Assembly: GCF_002802965.1 (NCBI RefSeq)
Contig: NZ_NXGA01000001.1
Span: 2,809,174-2,873,173 of the forward strand
Length of the DNA stretch: 64,000 nt
Direction: 5' to 3'
DNA from: Sporolactobacillus pectinivorans
GTDB taxonomy: Bacteria; Bacillota; Bacilli; Bacillales; Sporolactobacillaceae
Shown here: one piece after another, positions 35,036 to 44,751 of the stretch
How positions within the stretch are numbered: the first letter of the stretch is position 1
Layout of the letters: every line of letters starts with the position of its first letter
Program-made: the position numbers and the translations under genes
The notes under the pieces: model-generated
What the model saw: the letters and a program-made list of their open reading frames with translations, nothing else
Databases searched by the model: none
Told to the model about the DNA's origin: nothing

Positions 35036-38000
35036 CAGATAGCCACCTCTGGCTCATAAAGATTCTTCAATTCAGTATATTGCTTGTCCAATTCATCCTT
35101 CACAGCTTGCCGCACGCCATCAGAACTGCTGTTATTATTGTCTACGGTAATCGTCACTTGAGGGCTGTAAACGATCGATCGATTTGATCGGTTATAAGTC
35201 ATCGTCTGCGAGTTGTCCGGAGCATAGGCCTGAGACAGGGCCCCAGTATTTCCTGAACCTGGCTGAATGCCAAGTGCTTGGCCCAGCTGATTATACAGAC
35301 CAAGTGAACGATTACGCAGAGCCGGTTCTGTAGAAATGACGTATTCCGGATATCTATGCTCAGCCAATGATGCAACCTGAGGTTGACTTGCGACGCCGCC
35401 GGTTGCATAGCCTTTATATGCACCGCCGTGCATCATCGAAACGATGCCCGGAACATTAAATGCCGTTCCATATCTCGCTTTGATATAGCCGATTGCCGCG
35501 ATGATATTGTCCACTGGATTCAGAATATCCGTGTGCCCTTTCTGAGCATAGGCGTTGAATGTGCTCTGAATAGTCTGCATCAGACCCATTGATGGATGAC
35601 CAGCTTTGGCATTGCTGTCCCATCCGTTCACGGCCCGCGGATTTCCTCCAGATTCCTTCATGGCAATTGTTTCAAGAGCGCTTGTCCAGCTTGCAGGGGC
35701 GCCGGACAGCTTCAGAGCCTGCGCTACCCATGCTTTAACAGCTGTTGATCCGCCGCCACCGGTAAGACTGCCCATGATCGAATTAAAGAAGTTTCCGATC
35801 CCAGACTTAACCTTATCGATCATACCGTTTATGATGCCGACAGGAATGGCTGTCAGACCGTTCATGTTGACGAACTTACCCACGATCATATTGAACATTT
35901 TTCCGGGATCGCTCAGGTAACTCCACGCATCAACTGCTGTGTTTTTGACAGCATTTCCAACGGATTTAACTCCGTTCCAGACAGATGAAGCCGCATTACT
36001 GATCCAGCTGCCAACACCGCCTGCAAAATGCGGTAATGCACCAAGCAGACGCTCTGTTTTATCACCATTGAGCACCTGCGTACCGCGTGGTAGATCATAG
36101 AGTGTACTCTGTGCTGGGCTTAGTCCCATCTGACCAGCCGGTGTTCGAAAAAGTTCATTCTTCCCACCATCGCCAAGTATCGAAGGACCTCCGGGAGCCC
36201 CATCAGTTCCGTTTGCGAATTTTGGAGGTGTCCAGTAAGGGATCCGTAGTTTTTTCGGTGCACTGACTTTGTCCAGGATCCAGTTAATGCCTGCCGATAC
36301 ACCGTTAACTGCTCCGGCGATCCCGCCGACCAGACCGTTTCCTATCGCCTTTGCCCCGTTGACCGCCAGGCTAAGCATGTCACCCATGATCGTTTTGAAT
36401 CCGGATTTCAAATCGTTCCAGATATTCCCGACCATATTTTTGAGATCAGTCCACGCTTTGCCCCATTTTCCTGTCAGAAGATCAAGCCCGACCGTAATGA
36501 TGCCACTGACTAAATGCCATCCAACTTTCACCCATGTCACAATAATGTCAAAAACTAATTTGACTGCTGAAGCAAAGGTATTCCAAATGCTTCGCCATGA
36601 GTTTTTCAATACGCCTAAAGCGATGCTTATTGCTAGAAAAAGAGGGAATAAGGTGACATGGACAATCGTTTTCATGACATTGAAAACAGTCCGCAAAACG
36701 GTGCTTAACTGCGGCCAAATGGATTTCCACCAGCTTTGTACCGTGCGAAGTCCGCTCACTATGACGCCTGAAACCGCAGACATAGCACTTCCGACAGATG
36801 AACGAATAACTGAAAATGCACTAACGGCAATGCTCTTCAGTGTATTGAATATCGATCGAACGGCATTAATTTTCATAATACTGCCAAAAATACTGTTAAA
36901 GAGATTACTGAAGAATGTCTTAATTGACGACCAATTTTTGATTACAAGATATGCTCCAGCAGCCAAGGCCGCGACTCCTAGCACAATCAACGTTACTGGC
37001 CAAAGGGCAGCAGATAGAGCAGCACCAAATCCCCCGACTGCGACTGTAGATGTTCCCGCAGCCACAGTAGTTGCCATAAACGAAGGTGCAAGTGTCGCTA
37101 CAGTCATTCTTAACGCCGCTATTGTTATTCCTAGTCCTATAAGAGCTCCAGTTCCAATTAATGCTGCCGCCGTAAATGCAGTGAGAACAATCAGCGCTAT
37201 TTTAATCGGCGCTGGTAACCTGATCATAAAATTAATTACATTCGTCAATACACCAATAAGTGCCGTCAGCGAAGGAAGAACTAAGTTTCCAAATGCAATG
37301 CCCATTGTTTCCGCAGATCCTCGCAGTTGTTCGACAGATCCTTTGAATGTATCCATCTTCTGCTTTGCCACATCGGCCGCTTTAATCTTGCTCATGCTTG
37401 TGGCCATGGAATCGATGCCCTTGGCACCTGCCTGATATAAAATGTTGGCACTCCGAATGGCATCCGAACCAAAAATCGTATACAGGGCTTGCTGACGTTG
37501 TTCACTATTAAGATTATGCAAATGGGACTGTAAAATTTGAGCAATATCAGACATGCTCTTAATCTGCCCATTGGTGTTATAAAAAGCTGAATGGATTGCC
37601 CCAGTTGATGATGTAAGCTTGACAAACTCTTTCGTAGCCGTAGCCGATCCAACTTTAGAGTCAGATAGCTTTGCAGCTAGTTTCTGCAATTGATCGTTTA
37701 GATCTGTGCTATTGGTTGATAATGGTCTGACCCCATTATCTCTCAGTGCTTGCATTGCCTTACTTGTGTTCATAGTCATCAAGCCCAGGTTTTCAAACTC
37801 ATTGTAAGCCGTATTTGTCATTGGCGTCAGATTCATCAACATCTGTTTGAGAGAAGTACCGGCATCGGAACCCTTCAAACCATTTTGCGCCATCACAGCC
37901 AAACCTGCAGCAGTATCTTTCATCGAAAGACCAACGCTGGCCGCTACTGTACCAGCCATGGACAAGGAGAACTTCAAATCATTTACATCAGTCGCACTTG

Positions 38001-38787
38001 CGTTTGCCGCACCGGCCAATATATCCGCTGCCTTGGCTACAGTCATGCCTCGATCGTGGAAAGTATTCAGCGCGGTTGATGCGATATTTGCGGCATCAGT
38101 CAGATTAAGATCACCAGCAGTCGCAAGGGAAAGAGCGCCGGCCAGACCTCCTTGCATAATCTGTGACGTAGTAAGCCCGGCTTTCGCCAATTCACCTTCG
38201 GCTTGCGCTGCTTCCGTCGCGGAGTACTTTGTCTTTATGCCTTGCTGAATAGCAAGATCAGACAGCGCTGAACTATATTTTTTCACATCAGTCGGATCCA
38301 TTACAGACTTGGCATCTGCCATCGCTTGATCAAAGTCGGCAGCAGATTTAACCGTATAACCGACAGCTTTACCGACACCATAACCAGCAGCCGTCATTGC
38401 CATGCCGGCCATCATGATATCGCCCATATTAGCGTGAATGCGCTGGGATAGTGTCGCGGATTCCGTGCCCATGCCATGCATGCTATGAGTCATGCTAGAC
38501 ATGTGCTGATCTGCAGTCGCAGCCGTTTGCCCCATTTCTTGTATATGACCGGAGGCTGTTCCGGCTGCCCTGGCTGCATTATTCATGGCCTGCGTTGCGC
38601 TATTAGATGCATTGCTGACACCGCTCATTGAGCTTCTTGCGCTATCCAGGGGTTTCAGAGCCTGGTCCAGAATGGAGCCCATTTTCTGAGCTTGCTTTGT
38701 GATATTATCGATCATGTCATTGATCTGCTGCAGAGGCTTTATATTACCAAGAATATTAACTTCTACGCTTGTCTCACGAAGTGCCAT
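35035..38787 (-). CDS. Tape measure protein with C-terminal lytic transglycosylase domain
   Basis: 1250 aa. N-terminal coiled coil; TP901-type core about 110-480 (AAGYGVGKAVGYTVKSAADF, AEGELAKAGLTTSQIM, MAQNGLKGSDAGTSLKQML); hydrophobic segments about 510-720. A lytic transglycosylase domain lies at about 1030-1130, with the catalytic Glu in IAMKESGGNP and the GLMQTIQST motif. It sets tail length and probably helps cut peptidoglycan during injection. Fed by the frameshifted chaperone genes just upstream. Confidence 0.92.
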   Translation of the reverse strand: MALRETSVEVNILGNIKPLQQINDMIDNITKQAQKMGSILDQALKPLDSARSSMSGVSNASNSATQAMNNAARAAGTASGHIQEMGQTAATADQHMSSMTHSMHGMGTESATLSQRIHANMGDIMMAGMAMTAAGYGVGKAVGYTVKSAADFDQAMADAKSVMDPTDVKKYSSALSDLAIQQGIKTKYSATEAAQAEGELAKAGLTTSQIMQGGLAGALSLATAGDLNLTDAANIASTALNTFHDRGMTVAKAADILAGAANASATDVNDLKFSLSMAGTVAASVGLSMKDTAAGLAVMAQNGLKGSDAGTSLKQMLMNLTPMTNTAYNEFENLGLMTMNTSKAMQALRDNGVRPLSTNSTDLNDQLQKLAAKLSDSKVGSATATKEFVKLTSSTGAIHSAFYNTNGQIKSMSDIAQILQSHLHNLNSEQRQQALYTIFGSDAIRSANILYQAGAKGIDSMATSMSKIKAADVAKQKMDTFKGSVEQLRGSAETMGIAFGNLVLPSLTALIGVLTNVINFMIRLPAPIKIALIVLTAFTAAALIGTGALIGLGITIAALRMTVATLAPSFMATTVAAGTSTVAVGGFGAALSAALWPVTLIVLGVAALAAGAYLVIKNWSSIKTFFSNLFNSIFGSIMKINAVRSIFNTLKSIAVSAFSVIRSSVGSAMSAVSGVIVSGLRTVQSWWKSIWPQLSTVLRTVFNVMKTIVHVTLFPLFLAISIALGVLKNSWRSIWNTFASAVKLVFDIIVTWVKVGWHLVSGIITVGLDLLTGKWGKAWTDLKNMVGNIWNDLKSGFKTIMGDMLSLAVNGAKAIGNGLVGGIAGAVNGVSAGINWILDKVSAPKKLRIPYWTPPKFANGTDGAPGGPSILGDGGKNELFRTPAGQMGLSPAQSTLYDLPRGTQVLNGDKTERLLGALPHFAGGVGSWISNAASSVWNGVKSVGNAVKNTAVDAWSYLSDPGKMFNMIVGKFVNMNGLTAIPVGIINGMIDKVKSGIGNFFNSIMGSLTGGGGSTAVKAWVAQALKLSGAPASWTSALETIAMKESGGNPRAVNGWDSNAKAGHPSMGLMQTIQSTFNAYAQKGHTDILNPVDNIIAAIGYIKARYGTAFNVPGIVSMMHGGAYKGYATGGVASQPQVASLAEHRYPEYVISTEPALRNRSLGLYNQLGQALGIQPGSGNTGALSQAYAPDNSQTMTYNRSNRSIVYSPQVTITVDNNNSSSDGVRQAVKDELDKQYTELKNLYEPEVAI

Positions 38788-38846
38788 TCAGTTTCCCCCC
38801 TTGCTCTGAAATCGCAAATAAAAAAAGAGCGCCGTTTTTTCAGCAC

Positions 38847-39059
38847 TCATTTCTTATTTGACTGCTTTTTAACTTGATCGATCGTTATGTCCAAAGCCGC
38901 ATTACATTCCATCAAATCGTCTGTAGACATCCGACATGCTTCTTCATAAGTTAATTTCTCACTCATGATGGGCCGCCAGAAATACCAGTTTTCACTGGCC
39001 TTTTTTCTGTAGTAACCGTGTGTCTGCAGTTTAGGAATTAAGAAACGTGGCAGCCTCAC
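38847..39059 (-). CDS. Tail assembly chaperone, second frame (GT extension) reached by +1 frameshift
   Basis: Open from 39059 to the stop at 38847. The conserved SENWYFWRPIMSEKLTYEEA (as in XkdN' extensions) begins before any plausible start, and the only internal ATG (38966) has no ribosome binding site. The frame is +1 relative to the upstream chaperone. At the end of that gene the codons are AAT TCC TAA ACT: a seryl-tRNA on TCC can slip one base to CCT and continue AAA CTG. The fusion would be about 146 aa. Confidence 0.75.
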   Translation of the reverse strand: MRLPRFLIPKLQTHGYYRKKASENWYFWRPIMSEKLTYEEACRMSTDDLMECNAALDITIDQVKKQSNKK

Positions 39060-39288
39060 CCATCACATCGTTAAAGCCGTTGTGGTCATTCCAGTAATCC
39101 CAGTTCACTTTCGGCTCGACAATGACCAGACTCATGATGTCGGCATAATATTTTTCTTCAATCAGCTGACCAGTTGTTGCGTTCTTATTCCGGTCACGCA
39201 TTTTTACAGCCTCTCGAATACCAGGATGCTGGAAGGTGTATTTTTCGCCTTCAATTTCAATAGTTTTCTTTTCGCCAAACTTGGCCAT
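39031..39288 (-). CDS. Tail assembly chaperone (XkdN-like, G protein)
   Basis: 85 aa from ATG 39288 (AGGAGAAAAA upstream). KKTIEIEGEKYTFQHPGIRE and REAVKMRDRNKN match tail-chaperone G proteins, which coat the tape measure before tube polymerisation. It ends in AAT TCC TAA, the proposed +1 frameshift site. A small fraction of ribosomes would extend into the second frame. Confidence 0.82.
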   Translation of the reverse strand: MAKFGEKKTIEIEGEKYTFQHPGIREAVKMRDRNKNATTGQLIEEKYYADIMSLVIVEPKVNWDYWNDHNGFNDVMGEAATFLNS

Positions 39289-39392
39289 GGGCTTTTTCTC
39301 CTCTTTTGATATGGATTCAATATGACGAAAGACGGCCGCTTGTGGCCGTCTTCTCTGATTTTTATTGATCTGTCTTTTCCGCGTCATTCACA

Positions 39393-39794
39393 TCACGACG
39401 CATTGTAGTCAAACACGGTAAAGTCAAATTCACGGTCTTCAACGGCGTTTGAAAACTTGGAATCTGCCGGCTGTTTAATCAGTGCCTGAGTACCACCGAA
39501 TTTTTCCTTGATATCATTTGCCGAAGTTACCCAGATCGGAAAAGGTGTCTTTGACTTCGCTAGCTGATTCAGGTACGTAACAGACGGCGATGTCTGCATC
39601 AGCGTGACTTTGATTGTACCAAGATTATTATTGTTAATGGCTACCCCAACCGATCCCTGAGCAGAGACCTTTGTGGTAAAGCTATCATTATCTTTGCTGC
39701 ACTGAACCAGAGCGCCGTCTGAAAACCCGACAAGTGCAATGCCATTCACAGATACAGTCACGAGATTTGGATCATAAGTACGTACATCAGTCAT
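39393..39794 (-). CDS. Tail tube protein (DUF3277-like)
   Basis: 133 aa. YDPNLVTVSVNGIALVGFSD, KVSAQGSVGVAINNNNLGTI and LMQTSPSVTYLNQLAKSK fit the DUF3277 family, which accompanies DUF3383 sheath proteins and forms the inner tube of contractile tails. Lies directly downstream of the sheath gene, 18 bases. Confidence 0.85.
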   Translation of the reverse strand: MTDVRTYDPNLVTVSVNGIALVGFSDGALVQCSKDNDSFTTKVSAQGSVGVAINNNNLGTIKVTLMQTSPSVTYLNQLAKSKTPFPIWVTSANDIKEKFGGTQALIKQPADSKFSNAVEDREFDFTVFDYNAS

Positions 39795-39811
39795 GATTTA
39801 TCATTCCTCCC

Positions 39812-40828
39812 TTATGCGGCAATTTCGCCGGTAATAGTGGCCGTATGAATTGCCCCGGCCAGATCGAAGCTGAACGATAGGCCATTATAGATTCTGTTGG
39901 CTCGGTCAGATATGGATACCTCATCGCGTGTCAGAGCCGTGACAGAAAAGATTGGCTGGTCATCTTTGTCTGCAGCAATAATGCCATTCCTGAATGCGGT
40001 CTGAAGAACGTTCGTCACCGCACCTTCCAGCAGTCCAATACCTTGGTTGTCATAAGGCACTTTTGGTGCATTTTGGAGTACCGTCTGCACGTCATTCTCC
40101 ATGTTGACTTTGATCCAGTCTTTGCTGTGAATGACGTCGATATATTCGCCGGATCCAACGATGCCCTCGCTGGTCTGAGCAACACCGGCTTTTGTGATAT
40201 AGCAGATCGCACCATCCGTGTGAATTGCTGTGACTTCAGTTACTGTGAAGTCTTGTGGAGTAATGCCGACCAAAGACTTGAACTTCCAGGTAATGCTTCC
40301 GACCGGAAGTGATCCACAAGCGCCAACAAGTGCGGCGTCTGGATTTTCATCAGCAGCAGGATGATAAAAGACAATGGTCCGGTCATATGTTTTGAACGCG
40401 GCACGATCCGCCTCTGTGTCAACCTTGATGACCAGCATCTTAACACCGAAACCTTCCACGATCTGCGCCACGGCGACTTTATCGGCCTGGACAGCATCTG
40501 CTAGAATTAGGAATTCCCAGTCCTTTTCTTTATAAGCGTTGACCGCCTCAACCAACTTATAACCTGGAGTCGTTCCACCGTCAGAAGTCGGATCATAGTT
40601 TGCGATATATATCTGATCTGGCCGGTTGCTACCCTGTGAAAAAATAGCTGCAGCTTTTTTATAGGCATTGGTTGTGTCTGCATAATCGACTTTTACGGAA
40701 TCAAGATCAGAATAAGCCTTATAAACCGGATCACCCGCTTTATCAGCCAATATTAAAGGCCGCCCCAATCCGATCAGGGCAGCCGGTTTAACAAGATTGA
40801 TGTTGACTGTAACATCTTGAAGTGGCAT
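39812..40828 (-). CDS. Tail sheath protein (DUF3383-like)
   Basis: 338 aa. N-terminal QDVTVNINLVKPAALIGLGR, middle domain with DWEFLILADAVQADKVAVAQ, and a C-terminal VSISDRANRIYNGLSFSF block as in DUF3383 sheath subunits. It contracts to drive the tube, and its presence marks a myovirus-like phage. Confidence 0.86.
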   Translation of the reverse strand: MPLQDVTVNINLVKPAALIGLGRPLILADKAGDPVYKAYSDLDSVKVDYADTTNAYKKAAAIFSQGSNRPDQIYIANYDPTSDGGTTPGYKLVEAVNAYKEKDWEFLILADAVQADKVAVAQIVEGFGVKMLVIKVDTEADRAAFKTYDRTIVFYHPAADENPDAALVGACGSLPVGSITWKFKSLVGITPQDFTVTEVTAIHTDGAICYITKAGVAQTSEGIVGSGEYIDVIHSKDWIKVNMENDVQTVLQNAPKVPYDNQGIGLLEGAVTNVLQTAFRNGIIAADKDDQPIFSVTALTRDEVSISDRANRIYNGLSFSFDLAGAIHTATITGEIAA

Positions 40829-40843
40829 ATTAATGCCTCCTTA

Positions 40844-41317
40844 TTAATTTGTATTTGTAGGATTCGATACCGTATCAATTGTCTCAACATCTACGTCTTC
40901 ATAGACATTAACAACTCTGATACGTAGATCAAAGCCGGCATTCCGCTCAGTATCGACCGTGAGAAATGTATCTCTCGCACTGGCATTCGTTACGCTAACA
41001 ATGACGATGCCCTGATCTCCTAGGATCTGACGCACAGATGCTGATTTCAACATGACTGCTGTCTGCACAGCGAGATTCAGGGCATCTGCATGCTTTTGAG
41101 CATGCCAAGTAAATGAGATCACTGCCTCAACTGTCTCAGTCAATGATTCCGGCTGATTATTACCGGTGCCAATGGGAATATAAGGTGTAATCACGTTGAA
41201 TGTGCAGAATGGATAGTCCGGCTGGGGGCCGGTACCGTTACTGACGATAACCGGATGACCGAACTTATTCTGGATCACATTGATTAGTGCTGTGTTGATT
41301 GCTTTGTAATCAATCAT
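40844..41317 (-). CDS. Neck/tail terminator protein (LIC_12616/gp12-like)
   Basis: 157 aa. PQPDYPFCTFNVITPYIPIG and the QKHADALNLAVQTAVMLKSA helix are typical of this neck-terminator family, found between minor capsid and sheath genes. Its start overlaps the previous stop by four bases. Confidence 0.75.
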   Translation of the reverse strand: MIDYKAINTALINVIQNKFGHPVIVSNGTGPQPDYPFCTFNVITPYIPIGTGNNQPESLTETVEAVISFTWHAQKHADALNLAVQTAVMLKSASVRQILGDQGIVIVSVTNASARDTFLTVDTERNAGFDLRIRVVNVYEDVDVETIDTVSNPTNTN

Positions 41318-41682
41318 GAGGAACCACCGCCCGCTTGCACCTGCGTGTCATCCGACTTGAGAACATATTGATCAAAATCCGCATAATCACTGTATGGCGT
41401 TTTCGAGACAACCGTATAATGTGCTTCCCCATAGTTAACCTTGCTTCGGAGCGGAATCATCATGTCCGTGTAAAGCGTCCGGTCAAATTGAGTTAGCGTT
41501 CCTCCACTCTGATAAATCAGCGACTGAGGAAGGGGAACAATTGCACCGTGTCCATCAATTTCAGCAGGATCATCCGGAACCCATTCGCCGCCGTCATAGT
41601 GACCGGCGTTCGGGTCATCAATCATTAATTTAAAACCCACATTATATTTATCAATGAGTCTCTTGAACTTGTATAAGGCCAT
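41314..41682 (-). CDS. Head closure/minor capsid protein candidate
   Basis: 122 aa. DDPNAGHYDGGEWVPDDPAE and IDGHGAIVPLPQSLIYQSGG followed by LRSKVNYGEAHYTVVSKTPY resemble the putative minor capsid/head-closure family in this gene position. Translationally linked to both neighbours. Confidence 0.7.
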   Translation of the reverse strand: MALYKFKRLIDKYNVGFKLMIDDPNAGHYDGGEWVPDDPAEIDGHGAIVPLPQSLIYQSGGTLTQFDRTLYTDMMIPLRSKVNYGEAHYTVVSKTPYSDYADFDQYVLKSDDTQVQAGGGSS

Positions 41683-41683
41683 C

Positions 41684-42208
41684 TCAATCCACCTCGTAGT
41701 CCATAGCGCCGATCATCTCACCTGTATCAACCAACGGATTTGAGGATCCCTTTTGTGCGACAGTGAACGGATGGTTCGGTGGACTGTTCAGATCACGGGC
41801 ATATTGCTGCAGCTTACCTTTAGATTCTAGACCGATTACATCAAGTAGCTTATCAATTGGGAAACTAGCCTGAATCACCTCATTCAACAGACTATCCAGC
41901 TTATCCAGGACATCGTTCTCAGCATTATCCCATCCCGATCGGATGAATGATCGTTCAGGAATGTTGATAAACTTTGTGTCCTTCTTGAGAAACAGGCCTT
42001 GTGATGCCAAATAGGCCCGCATCTTATCCGTAACGGGTATCTTGCAACCAAACTCTTGAATAGCTGCTAGATTCCCAAGTGTGATATCTGAATCCCCGCT
42101 CTTCTTGTCTGCATTGGAACCAAAGTAACCGATCTTGATTTTATGGTCTTGATTGAACGCTTTGAGTAGATCCCCTATCTTGCTCTGATCCTTGATCTTT
42201 ACTCCCAT
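41684..42208 (-). CDS. Tail completion/virion morphogenesis protein (HK97 gp10/gpG-like)
   Basis: 174 aa from ATG 42208 (AGGTGG upstream); the longer frame overlaps the connector gene. Contains LAAIQEFGCKIPVTDKMRAY, FINIPERSFIRSGWDN and HPFTVAQKGSSNPLVDTGEM, the usual IPxRxF and DTGxM motifs of tail-completion proteins. Confidence 0.82.
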   Translation of the reverse strand: MGVKIKDQSKIGDLLKAFNQDHKIKIGYFGSNADKKSGDSDITLGNLAAIQEFGCKIPVTDKMRAYLASQGLFLKKDTKFINIPERSFIRSGWDNAENDVLDKLDSLLNEVIQASFPIDKLLDVIGLESKGKLQQYARDLNSPPNHPFTVAQKGSSNPLVDTGEMIGAMDYEVD

Positions 42209-42221
42209 TTGCTTCACCACC

Positions 42222-42581
42222 TTAAACAAAATGCACTTTTCGATAGGGACGCCATAGGGTATAAACACGTCCATATCGTAATGTCGGATCTGAAGAAAAG
42301 GTCTGGCTCATACCGCCGATCGTTTCGGAGATAACTGAAGCATCGGCTGGATCACTATTCATATCCATCTTAATCATCAGAGCAATACCTTTTTTGATCG
42401 AAGCCGGCATACTTGGATTACCATTTGTATCGTAAAAATCCCGATGACACCAGTCACAGGCTTCGACCACCGCATCATCTAGGTCACTCTGAAGTTTGGC
42501 ATTTTGTGAGGTATCATCTAAAGCAATACCAAGCCGCGTTTTCAGTTCGTCCAGCGTCATTAATTCATTTGGATCAGTCAA
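42222..42581 (-). CDS. Head-tail connector, gp6-like
   Basis: 119 aa. TLDELKTRLGIALDDTSQNA then DLDDAVVEACDWCHRDFYD are the first two helices of gp6/YqbG-type adaptor proteins that dock on the portal. TTG start overlapping the minor-head-protein stop. Confidence 0.78.
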   Translation of the reverse strand: MTDPNELMTLDELKTRLGIALDDTSQNAKLQSDLDDAVVEACDWCHRDFYDTNGNPSMPASIKKGIALMIKMDMNSDPADASVISETIGGMSQTFSSDPTLRYGRVYTLWRPYRKVHFV

Positions 42582-43518
42582 CGGAGAACATCCCTTTCTT
42601 GAGCTTGTTCAGCGAAGGATCTATACCGACAATTTTATATAGCGCTATACAGCGGCACCTAATGTCATTGGCCGGATCACCACTTTGGGAAGGCACTTGG
42701 GCTTGTATTCCCCATCCGAGATCAAATGATTGATCAACTTCCCTAGTCTGACCTTCCATGACCACGTGATTTGCCCCAGGGCGATGCCGAACTCGGCTAT
42801 CACCCATATTCATCCATGATTTCTGCATCTTAATGCCTTGAGCGTTCGCGTTCATGGCACTGTCATATGAAGCTGTCTCTCTGACCCGGTGCCCTTCGGT
42901 CTGAGCAATTGTTGTCGCGCGGTTGAAACTCATATCAAAAGCATTCTGAATATCCTTCGCCATGGCAGTATAGCCTTTTTTCTCGATGAATCCTCGCTCC
43001 AAGGCCTGTTTAATGTCCTGGATAATCATATTCCGATTTCGTTCCAGAGCCGGATCCAGCTTCAACCCTCGAATATCATCTTTTTCAAGCGCATCCAGAA
43101 GCTTGCTGACCTGACTGCTCGGCCTGCTCTGCATAAGCCGGATGACCTTAGCATCAGGCGTATCTGATAGTGGGAATGGTCGACCAATGGCTTTTTTTAC
43201 ACCTGTTTCAATACTGCCCTTTTGAGCATCAAAGGCATAAATATAAACGGCAATCAACAGGCCCAGAACAGAGCTCCGATTCTGCTGGTGCAGTTTATCA
43301 GCCTGTTGTATGACCAGGTTTTCAAGCCGGGCCAGATCGTTAAATCGATTCACGTCGGCAAAGCTCAGTTCGTCACTGCCGCTTTTCATGTAGACTCGTG
43401 AGAGTTCGGCAATCATCTTGTCCAATGATGTTTTATACTGCCGGCCGATGTCCCGAATGATTCGGTCTTCGTACTTGGTGAGGTAATCGACAAGCTGTTT
43501 TGCTTCATCCTTTGTCAT
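42574..43518 (-). CDS. Minor head protein (SPP1 gp7 / Mu F-like)
   Basis: 314 aa. The C-terminal domain has FNRATTIAQTEGHRVRETAS, KSWMNMGDSRVRHRPGANH and SGDPANDIRCRCIALY, the signature of the phage head morphogenesis/gp7 family. The N-terminal half is helical. It may help injection or scaffold docking. GGAGGGG before the ATG. Confidence 0.88.
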   Translation of the reverse strand: MTKDEAKQLVDYLTKYEDRIIRDIGRQYKTSLDKMIAELSRVYMKSGSDELSFADVNRFNDLARLENLVIQQADKLHQQNRSSVLGLLIAVYIYAFDAQKGSIETGVKKAIGRPFPLSDTPDAKVIRLMQSRPSSQVSKLLDALEKDDIRGLKLDPALERNRNMIIQDIKQALERGFIEKKGYTAMAKDIQNAFDMSFNRATTIAQTEGHRVRETASYDSAMNANAQGIKMQKSWMNMGDSRVRHRPGANHVVMEGQTREVDQSFDLGWGIQAQVPSQSGDPANDIRCRCIALYKIVGIDPSLNKLKKGMFSVD

Positions 43519-43533
43519 CGATTACCCCTCCGC

Positions 43534-43842
43534 TCATTTTGCAGGACTCGCAGCAGGCTGCTGATCAACCGAATCCTGGCTGTTTGCTTCAGTTACAGCT
43601 TGCTCGTCAGTCTGGTCACCGTTCAGTGCTTTGATCAGTGCATCCTTATTCAAGGACTGATAACCCGGAACGGCCTTATCGGCTGCCCGCTTTCTCAGTG
43701 CTTCGACAGTCAGTTCTGCTAGGTTCACAGCCGAATCTGCTGATGGTTCAGCAGATTCATAATCTTTATCTTTCAGCAACCGTTTTCCCTGTTCATCAGG
43801 AACAAACCATTTTTTGTTGGTACGAGTATTTTTAACCCACAT
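43534..43842 (-). CDS. Small capsid-adjacent protein with Rho-N/SAP-like helix pair
   Basis: 102 aa. VNLAELTVEALRKRAADKAV and GYQSLNKDALIKALNGDQ form a helix-extended-helix resembling LEM/Rho-N domains seen in small phage proteins next to coat genes. N-terminus (WVKNTRTNKKWFVPDEQGKR) is strand-like. Function unknown. Confidence 0.7.
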   Translation of the reverse strand: MWVKNTRTNKKWFVPDEQGKRLLKDKDYESAEPSADSAVNLAELTVEALRKRAADKAVPGYQSLNKDALIKALNGDQTDEQAVTEANSQDSVDQQPAASPAK

Positions 43843-43870
43843 CAGCTTTCACTCCCATCAGATAATTTCA

Positions 43871-44734
43871 TCAAGCCGGGCGAGCCGCACTCAGCACAGC
43901 AAGTGCTTCAGGATGTACCGTCTTGCAGCCGTACATGTGAAGGCCTTTTACTGCATCAGCAAAGCGCTTTTCTGGGCGGTACGCTTCAACACTGTTGATC
44001 TGTTCCGCAAAAGAAAGAGCCATAGCGTGGCCGGCAATGATCTTATAATTATCCAACACACCGGAACCGGCTGGGATGTGTGGCGCATTGTTCGATTTCA
44101 GGATGCTGAATCCTGCCGCTTGGCCAACCTGACCATTGAGTAGACGAATCGCTGAATTCATGTCGCCCGACTTCACAAAGCGGTCATCTTTCAGCAGTAG
44201 CCCTTCATACCATGGTGGAATAACTACATAGCGTCCCTGCTCTGGCACATCAGCTTCATCCAGTTTAGTAGATAGATCGACAAGTGCTTCATAAGCGGTC
44301 GTTTTATCAACAGATGACGGAGCAGCGTCTGTACCAATTGTGTTGCTGGCATCAGTATAATGACTTGCAATGAACTTGTCGGCTACATTTCTAAGCCCAT
44401 ATCCTGCTTTCTGCATCGCCGCATCCATGACTTTAGGATTCTGCTGAGCCTTGTCGACATCATCAACCTGAAAGTTAAAGAACTTTGACTGAGTGATGAC
44501 CAGCTGGCGAGTGTCCCCGTCCAGCGTTTCGGGATCAGACATGTTCGTGTTTTTGGTATAATCGCCAATCGTGACATCACCGATTTCCTGGATATTGACC
44601 GTGTCACCCTGTGCAGAAATTTCGCCTTCATAATCTCGATTGACCACATTCAGCTGACCAAAAACAAGCGTATTCTGCAGTGCAAGCAACAGCCGTGCAC
44701 TCCAGATTTTTGGAATAAATGCGTCTAGTGCCAT
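43871..44734 (-). CDS. Major capsid protein (P22 coat-like)
   Basis: 287 aa. Starts ALDAFIPKIWSARLLLALQN, then VNRDYEGEISAQGDTVNIQE and a P-domain with NFQVDDVDKAQQNP, as in the P22-coat-protein-like family of Firmicute phages. Forms the capsid shell on the scaffold encoded just upstream. AGGAGAG ribosome binding site. Confidence 0.88.
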   Translation of the reverse strand: MALDAFIPKIWSARLLLALQNTLVFGQLNVVNRDYEGEISAQGDTVNIQEIGDVTIGDYTKNTNMSDPETLDGDTRQLVITQSKFFNFQVDDVDKAQQNPKVMDAAMQKAGYGLRNVADKFIASHYTDASNTIGTDAAPSSVDKTTAYEALVDLSTKLDEADVPEQGRYVVIPPWYEGLLLKDDRFVKSGDMNSAIRLLNGQVGQAAGFSILKSNNAPHIPAGSGVLDNYKIIAGHAMALSFAEQINSVEAYRPEKRFADAVKGLHMYGCKTVHPEALAVLSAARPA

Positions 44735-44751
44735 GTTTGTTCACTCTCCTG

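Noticed and set aside
36269..37435. 388-codon open frame on the plus strand inside the tape measure gene
   Set aside because: It is exactly antisense to the tape measure core, has no ribosome binding site and no recognisable domain; the long frame follows from the composition of the Ala-rich repeat region.
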